A DNA stretch of 9,889 bases from UCB3 sp964415605 (GTDB taxonomy: Bacteria > Chloroflexota > Anaerolineae > Epilineales > Epilineaceae), in the NCBI GenBank assembly GCA_964415605.1, contig CAYQBA010000172.1:1-9889 (forward strand), given 5' to 3'. Numbering within the stretch: position 1 is the first letter of the stretch; each line of letters begins with the position of its first letter. The notes below the pieces were generated by a model, which was not told where the DNA came from, did not search any database, and was given only the letters and a program-made list of their open reading frames with translations. Below, piece after piece: positions 6,359-9,889 of this stretch. Made by a program: the position numbers and the translations under genes.

Positions 6359-6504
6359 CGGGGTCGCTCCTGGCTGCGTTGGCATGGCGTCGGTCGTGGC
6401 GGGTGGCGAGGCCGAGGGTCAGCCTGAGCAAGACCGGCCGTGGGGCCAGACGCCTTCACGGCCGCTTCGAGGCCACCTCGATCGCTCCGGCCGTTCGTAC
6501 GCAT
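6355..6504 (-). CDS. Short ORF upstream of maoC, possible leader peptide (49 aa)
   Basis: An ATG at 6504 lies 1 nt past a full anti-SD complement (AAGGAGGTGAC, 6516 to 6506 on the minus strand). It opens a 49-residue frame whose TGA overlaps the maoC ATG as ATGA (6355-6358), the classic layout for translational coupling. The peptide begins MRTNGRSDRGGLEAAVKASG and then turns Arg/Pro-rich, with one Cys. It has no recognisable domain, signal peptide or membrane segment. Third positions are only about 63% G/C by my count, clearly below the real genes here, so it may be a regulatory uORF, a decaying gene or a chance frame behind a relict start site. The strong initiation signal and exact overlap are the evidence for it. 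Confidence 0.4.
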   Translation of the reverse strand: MRTNGRSDRGGLEAAVKASGPTAGLAQADPRPRHPPRPTPCQRSQERPR

Positions 6505-6505
6505 C

Positions 6506-6549
6506 GTCACCTCCTTCCCATTGTATCGCCGCTCCACGCGCGGCGGCAA
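6506..6549 (-). promoter_or_regulatory. Sigma70-type promoter and full Shine-Dalgarno site driving the short ORF-maoC-MBL unit
   Basis: On the minus strand, TTGCCG (6549-6544) is followed after 18 nt by TACAAT (6525-6520), a 5/6 match to the -10 consensus. Just past it, AAGGAGGTGAC (6516-6506) is a complete anti-SD complement ending 1 nt before the ATG at 6504. The predicted start of transcription (about 6513) would fall inside or at the edge of the Shine-Dalgarno site, giving an extremely short leader. Either the transcript starts slightly upstream or only part of the site is used. Confidence 0.6.
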
Positions 6550-6592
6550 CCGTCGCCACGCCGGCGGTCGACGCGGCGGCCCGCGTGCGGCG

Positions 6593-6621
6593 TTGACGGG
6601 CGGCGGCGGCTTTGCTAACCT
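6593..6621 (+). promoter_or_regulatory. Sigma70-type promoter for the CcoNO-like operon
   Basis: TTGACG (6593-6598, 5/6 to consensus) and TAACCT (6616-6621, TANNNT type) are separated by exactly 17 nt. A TGC directly before the -10 (6613-6615) makes it an extended -10. Transcription would start near 6628, a few bases before the assembly gap, and run into the operon beginning at 6778. It lies back to back with the minus-strand maoC promoter, with 43 bp between the two -35 hexamers. Confidence 0.6.
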
Positions 6622-6634
6622 CCCCGCTCGCCGG

Positions 6635-6644
6635 NNNNNNNNNN
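6635..6644. other. Assembly gap (10 N)
   Basis: Ten N characters mark a scaffold join; the true length of missing sequence is unknown. The bases just left of it (CGCTCGCCGG, 6625-6634) are the exact reverse complement of 6745-6754, so the gap and the odd block to its right sit between two arms of an inverted repeat. Confidence 0.97.
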
Positions 6645-6733
6645 CGCCCCCGGCCCCCCCCCGGGGGGGCGCCGCGGCGCCCCGGGGGCGGGTTGGCGGG
6701 GGGGGGGGGGTTTTCCAAACCCCCCCCCCCCCG
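6645..6733. repeat. Palindromic poly-G/poly-C block beside the gap, probably assembly artefact
   Basis: The block holds runs of C and G with almost no other sequence. A perfect 17-bp stem (6697-6713 with 6717-6733) consists of C, 13 G and TTT facing AAA, 13 C and G around the loop TCC. To its left, CGCCCCCGG at 6645-6653 is matched by its reverse complement at about 6683-6691 around the palindrome GGCGCCGCGGCGCC. Homopolymers this long directly beside a gap suggest poly-G read tails and fold-back joining rather than native sequence. A very stable native hairpin that broke the assembly is the alternative. Confidence 0.6.
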
Positions 6734-6777
6734 GGCGCCCCGCGCCGGCGAGCGACCGACACCCAGGACCGCGCCGC

Positions 6778-8916
6778 GTGCCCCACGCCAGCCCTTCCCC
6801 GCCCCAGCCGGCCGCCACGCCGGCGGCGATCGCCGGACCCGACGCCGTCGCGCCCCTGTCGCAAGTCGCGGGCGACGCCGCGCGCCGCTGGTGGCGCCTC
6901 GCGCCGGACGGTGCCACGATCGCCCGGCGGTACGTGCTGGCGGGAGCCGCGTGGTCGCTCGGCGCGGCGATCCTCGCTCTGGGCGGAACGCTCGGCCTGG
7001 CGGCGGGGCACGCCATCCCCGGCGGAGCGCCACTCGGCTTCGGCCGCGTCGATGCCGCCTACGTGCATGCGATGTTCTTCGGCGCGATCTCGCTGCCCCT
7101 GGCCGGCGCAAGCCTGTACATCGGCGGCATCGGCGCGAGCGGTGCGGCGGTCCGCCGCCGGGCGCGCCTGGCGTGGGAGGCGTGGAACGCGGGCCTGGTC
7201 GCGGCCGTGGCCGCGGCCTTGGCCGGGTGGCCTGGACCGTCGGGATCGCCGTGGTCGCTCCCGCTCCCGGCCGGCGCCGTGCTCTGGGGGGGGGCCGCGC
7301 TGTGGGCATGGGCATTGGGATCGCTGGCCACCGACCGCCAGACGCCCGCGCCCGTCGCCGCGCGGCTCGGCCACATGGCGGCGGTCGCGCTCGTCGTCTA
7401 CCTCGGCCTGGGCGTCGCGCTGGCCCCCGCGGCGCCGGGGGCCGGGTCGGTGTTCGTGGATGGCCTCCTCGTGCCCGGCTTGGCCCACCTCTGGGCCATC
7501 CCGGCTGGCCTGGGCGTGGCGGCCGCCGTCCTGCCCGCCGCGCTGGGCGCCCCGTTGTTCGGCCGCCGCGTGCTGCGTTGGGGTGTTGGGGCCTGGCTGG
7601 TCCTGGCGCCGCTCGGCCTCCCGCGCGACCTGGCGCCCGACCTCGCGCCGGCCTGGCTTGCCCGGCTGAGCGGGGCGTCGACCGCCGGCCTGTTGGCACC
7701 GGTCGCGTGGCTGGCGATCGCGCTGTTCGGGACCCGCCTGGGCGGGCGCTGGCACGCGCGATCGGAGGACTCGGGAGCCGTTGGCCGCGCGGGCGCTGCG
7801 GCGACGGCGGAGCTGGGCGACCAAGCCGATGGCCCTGCGGCGACGCCCATGGCACCTGCGGCGGATGGACCGGCCCTCCAAAGCTGGGCGGCGGTGTTCG
7901 TGCTGGCCGGCCTGGGCCTCGCCTTGGCCGCGGTCGCCGTCGACGCGCTCACGCCCCCGGGGTCGGCGCGCCTCGTGCAGCTCACCGCCTGGCGCGCCGG
8001 CCATGCCTGGCTGCCGCCGTTCGCCGGCTTGCAGATCCTCGGCCAAGGGGCCGGGCTCGCCGTGCTCGGCGGCCTGGGGGTGCGGATCGACGCGGCGTGG
8101 GCCCGCCGCCAGGCGGCGGTGGTGATCTCCGGTGCGCTGCTGGTCGCGGCGGCCCTCGCCATCGTCGGGCTCGCCCAAGCCGCCGCGGAGCTGGCCGATG
8201 CGTTGTCCACCGTCGGCCTCAAGCCGGCGCCGCCGTCCAGCGCCGATCTCGCCCGCGCCGAGGCGTGGCTGCGGCTGCCCGGCACGGCGTTGCTCGGCGT
8301 GTCCGCCGTGACGTGGCTGACCTTGGCGCTCGGGTCGCGGCCTGCCGCGGCCGTGGCGGCCAGTGGCCCGCCGATCGCCGCGGCCCCGGCCGCCGGTGCC
8401 GCCGTCCCCACCCTCGGCGCCGTCCTGGTGGTGTTGGGAGCGGCGTTGCTGATCACCGTCTTCGTGCCGATCGCCTTGACCACCGCGGCGGTGCCGACCT
8501 GGAACGCCGATGGCGACGGCGAGGCGAGCGCCTTGCGCGCCGAGGGGAAGTGGCGCTACCGCGTGGAGCGTTGCGCCGCGTGCCACACCCAGCGGGTGCG
8601 GGACACCCTCGACGCCGTCCGCTATGGGCCGCGCCGGCCGGCGGGCGACGGGCTGCCAGGGCCGGTGCTCGCCGGCCACCGGCGCGCGGGACCGGACCTC
8701 ACCTGGGTCGGCGAGCGCTTCGACGGCCCCGACGCGCTCGCGCGCACGTTGTCGGCGGTCCATGGCCCGGGTGGCGTCCCGGCGCAGCCGTGGCTCTTCG
8801 AGACCGGCGGACCGACGACGGCCGGGACGGCGATCATCGGCTACCTGGATGGGCTCCGCCGCCCGGGAGCGGCAGCGCCGGACCCATTGCCCGCGCCGGC
8901 GGGCGTGTCTCCGTGA
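6778..8916 (+). CDS. Fused CcoN-like/CcoO-like membrane protein, heme-copper oxidase relative lacking the CuB His pair
   Basis: The 712-residue protein has about 13 hydrophobic segments (near 49-76, 91-117, 131-150, 161-184, 193-217, 228-256, 264-282, 297-318, 367-391, 401-434, 444-470, 495-518 and 541-572). That equals the 12 helices of cbb3 subunit I (CcoN) plus the CcoO anchor. Residues 588-672 are a CcoO-like cytochrome c domain: CAACH at 599-603, then RYG..RPAGD, HRRAGPDLTWVGERF and PAQPWL. The oxidase half keeps His97 (helix 2), His237 (helix 6) and His409 (helix 10). Helix 7 reads VLAPLGLP where CcoN has the CuB-binding HH, and helix 10 reads GHAW where CcoN has GHVH. No Met follows CxxCH, so the usual c-heme ligand is missing (GVPAQPWL in place of NMPAYPWL). 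An Ala/Gly-rich linker lies between helices 8 and 9 (about 327-366). The GTG start has a weak AGGA at 6765-6768. It overlaps the next gene by GTGA. Confidence 0.82.
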   Translation: MPHASPSPPQPAATPAAIAGPDAVAPLSQVAGDAARRWWRLAPDGATIARRYVLAGAAWSLGAAILALGGTLGLAAGHAIPGGAPLGFGRVDAAYVHAMFFGAISLPLAGASLYIGGIGASGAAVRRRARLAWEAWNAGLVAAVAAALAGWPGPSGSPWSLPLPAGAVLWGGAALWAWALGSLATDRQTPAPVAARLGHMAAVALVVYLGLGVALAPAAPGAGSVFVDGLLVPGLAHLWAIPAGLGVAAAVLPAALGAPLFGRRVLRWGVGAWLVLAPLGLPRDLAPDLAPAWLARLSGASTAGLLAPVAWLAIALFGTRLGGRWHARSEDSGAVGRAGAAATAELGDQADGPAATPMAPAADGPALQSWAAVFVLAGLGLALAAVAVDALTPPGSARLVQLTAWRAGHAWLPPFAGLQILGQGAGLAVLGGLGVRIDAAWARRQAAVVISGALLVAAALAIVGLAQAAAELADALSTVGLKPAPPSSADLARAEAWLRLPGTALLGVSAVTWLTLALGSRPAAAVAASGPPIAAAPAAGAAVPTLGAVLVVLGAALLITVFVPIALTTAAVPTWNADGDGEASALRAEGKWRYRVERCAACHTQRVRDTLDAVRYGPRRPAGDGLPGPVLAGHRRAGPDLTWVGERFDGPDALARTLSAVHGPGGVPAQPWLFETGGPTTAGTAIIGYLDGLRRPGAAAPDPLPAPAGVSP

Positions 8917-9419
8917 GATCGACGGCACCGCACGCCGATCTCCCGGCGCGGGACCCTGGCCTGCCCCGGTTCGCCTGGGCCGCGGGCCTCGTGGCGGCAG
9001 GGATCGCCGCCGGATGGCTGTGGGCGGCCGCACCAGCGCCGTCTCCCGAGGCCGAGGCGGCCCTGGATGCCTTCGCGCAGACCCCGATCCCGGCCGAGGC
9101 CGTGCTGCCGGGCGCCGGACTGTTCCTCCGCGAGGGGTGCGGGGCGTGCCACGCCACGTCGGACGTGTCGACCGCGCTTGGGCCCGGGTTGGGCGGCGTG
9201 GGGGCGCGCGCCGCGCGGCGGATTGCCGAAGCGGGTTATGGTGGGGCGGCGGACACGGCCGCGGCGTATCTCCGCGAGGCGATCGTCGACCACTGCGCCG
9301 ATGCGGTGCCGGGCTACGCGTGCGTCGACCTGCCCGACATCGGCTTGCGGCTGACCGAGGACGATGTCGCCGATCTCGTCGACTACCTGGGGCGCCTCAC
9401 GCCCGAGGGAAGCCCGTGA
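8913..9419 (+). CDS. Membrane-anchored monoheme cytochrome c without a Met ligand
   Basis: The 168-residue protein has one N-terminal hydrophobic segment (about 19-40, uncleaved anchor or signal) and then a class I-like cytochrome c domain. CGACH at 76-80 binds the heme; LGPGLGGVGARAARRI and the C-terminal LTEDDVADLVDYLGRL helix are typical of the fold. It should face the outer side of the membrane and carry electrons to or from the fused protein before it. After the start codon it contains no Met at all: the region that normally supplies the sixth ligand reads CVDLPDIG. It has an unusual pair, Cys128 and Cys137, with His127 beside the first. A disulfide, or His127 as ligand, would be possible. 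The GTG start overlaps the upstream stop (GTGA, 8913-8916), and its own stop overlaps the next GTG the same way. Confidence 0.88.
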   Translation: MRSTAPHADLPARDPGLPRFAWAAGLVAAGIAAGWLWAAAPAPSPEAEAALDAFAQTPIPAEAVLPGAGLFLREGCGACHATSDVSTALGPGLGGVGARAARRIAEAGYGGAADTAAAYLREAIVDHCADAVPGYACVDLPDIGLRLTEDDVADLVDYLGRLTPEGSP

Positions 9420-9889
9420 GCACCGATCCCGAGACCGAGCGCTTCGGCGATCGCTATGCGCCCGGCGAGGACGTCGGCCCGCTGCTGCGTGCCGTGCTCG
9501 GCGGGGTGGCCGGCGCCGCCGCCGGACTCGCCGTCGATGCGGCGTGGCCCGACCGCGGGCTCGCGGTGATCACGCCCGGCGCGGCGGGCTCCGCGCCGGT
9601 GCCGTTCGGCCTTGTGTGGGCCGCGCTGTGGTCGGATGCCGTCTTGGGCTCCGCGACCCAGACGTGGGCGGGGGTGGCGATCGTCGTCGCGGTCGCGATC
9701 CTGGCGTCCGGGGTGTACGCGTACGGTCAGGTGCGCCGGTTCCTGCCCGGCGGGCCGGTCGCCGCAGGGCTCGCCTGGGCCACGGCGTGCGGGCTGCTCG
9801 GGGGGCCGGCCTTGCTGCCGCGCACGGCGCGCTGGCTGGCCGCCGGCACCGCCTCCGGCGGCAGCGCCGGCGAGCTCGTCGCCGCCGCC
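9416..9889 (+). CDS. Multi-span membrane protein of unknown function, 3' end outside the window
   Basis: The frame opens with GTG at 9416, overlapping the cytochrome stop codon (GTGA), and stays open through the last base, giving 158 residues so far. A hydrophilic N-terminus (MSTDPETERFGDRYAPGEDV) is followed by hydrophobic segments near 22-44, 62-80, 83-104 and 112-135. The first is Gly/Ala-rich (VLGGVAGAAAGLAVDAAW). There are no His residues, no CxxCH and no recognisable oxidase motif in the visible part. I do not recognise the family. The coupled position in the operon suggests a structural or assembly partner of the CcoNO-like complex, which is inference. Confidence 0.75.
   Translation, partial: MSTDPETERFGDRYAPGEDVGPLLRAVLGGVAGAAAGLAVDAAWPDRGLAVITPGAAGSAPVPFGLVWAALWSDAVLGSATQTWAGVAIVVAVAILASGVYAYGQVRRFLPGGPVAAGLAWATACGLLGGPALLPRTARWLAAGTASGGSAGELVAAA

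Noticed and set aside
6359..6385. Earlier ATG (6385) as maoC start
   Set aside because: It has no ribosome binding site, while the ATG at 6358 has AGGAG at 8-nt spacing and gives the usual hotdog N-terminus.
6645..6733. Intrinsic terminator or G-quadruplex regulator at the G13/C13 hairpin
   Set aside because: It sits in the leader of the operon immediately beside an assembly gap, and the homopolymer runs look like read artefact. I list it as a repeat of doubtful reality rather than a regulatory element.
6612..8912. N-terminal extension of the small cytochrome frame back to before the gap
   Set aside because: The upstream part is out-of-frame Arg/Gly-rich sequence overlapping the CcoNO-like gene. 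The GTG at 8913 with the GTGA overlap is the natural start.
6355..9033. 892-codon minus-strand open frame spanning the gap and the CcoNO-like gene
   Set aside because: It crosses the N run, is extremely Arg/Gly/Pro-rich and runs antisense to a clear membrane/cytochrome gene. Only its last 49 codons, behind a real Shine-Dalgarno site, merit separate mention.
1..9889. CRISPR array, tRNA, rRNA, insertion sequence or prophage attachment site
   Set aside because: No regularly spaced repeat array, cloverleaf with a conserved T-loop, transposase motif or terminal inverted repeats with target duplications were found. The direct repeat at 4021-4100 has only two copies.

Overview
The window is strongly GC-rich, with GC-dominated third codon positions in the real genes, classical Shine-Dalgarno sites, several GTG starts and TANNNT-type -10 elements. 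A 10-base run of N marks a scaffold join, so this is probably a draft or metagenome-derived genome. The LepA sequence, the short Ala-rich helical protein and the cbb3-like respiratory genes would suit a high-GC Chloroflexota bacterium. That placement is an impression, not something the sequence proves; a high-GC actinobacterium-like lineage is the main alternative.

Layout. Positions 1-383 hold no recognisable gene, only the likely 3' end of the lepA transcript. lepA (elongation factor 4) lies at 384-2201 on the minus strand. It is divergent from a secreted von Willebrand factor A (VWA) protein with a glycine-rich, repeat-built N-terminal half (2325-3956, plus strand). A 220-bp spacer with a hairpin and a 19-bp direct repeat leads to a small Ala-rich helical protein (4177-4641, plus strand). 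Two hairpins separate it from a convergent minus-strand pair: a metallo-beta-lactamase (MBL) fold hydrolase (4814-5818) and, upstream of it, a MaoC-type hotdog hydratase (5837-6358). maoC is preceded by a short ORF (6355-6504) that has a full-length Shine-Dalgarno sequence and overlaps the maoC start by ATGA.

The region 6359-6777 is a divergent control region. It carries a recognisable promoter on each strand, the assembly gap, and a highly palindromic poly-G/poly-C block that is probably partly artefact. Rightward from it runs a tightly packed operon joined by GTGA overlaps: a fused CcoN-like/CcoO-like membrane protein (6778-8916), a membrane-anchored monoheme cytochrome c (8913-9419), and a multi-span membrane protein running off the window (from 9416).

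The most interesting item is that operon. The fusion has the 12+1 membrane-helix layout of a cbb3 oxidase CcoN-CcoO fusion. By my reading, however, it lacks the helix VII His-His pair that binds CuB and one of the two helix X histidines. Both c-type heme domains in the operon (the CcoO-like domain and the following cytochrome) contain no methionine after CxxCH, so neither can have ordinary His/Met coordination. This looks like a redox complex derived from a heme-copper oxidase that does not reduce oxygen in the usual way. The MBL protein also has an altered metal site (Asp to Ala in HxHxDH), and the VWA protein has an unusual architecture.
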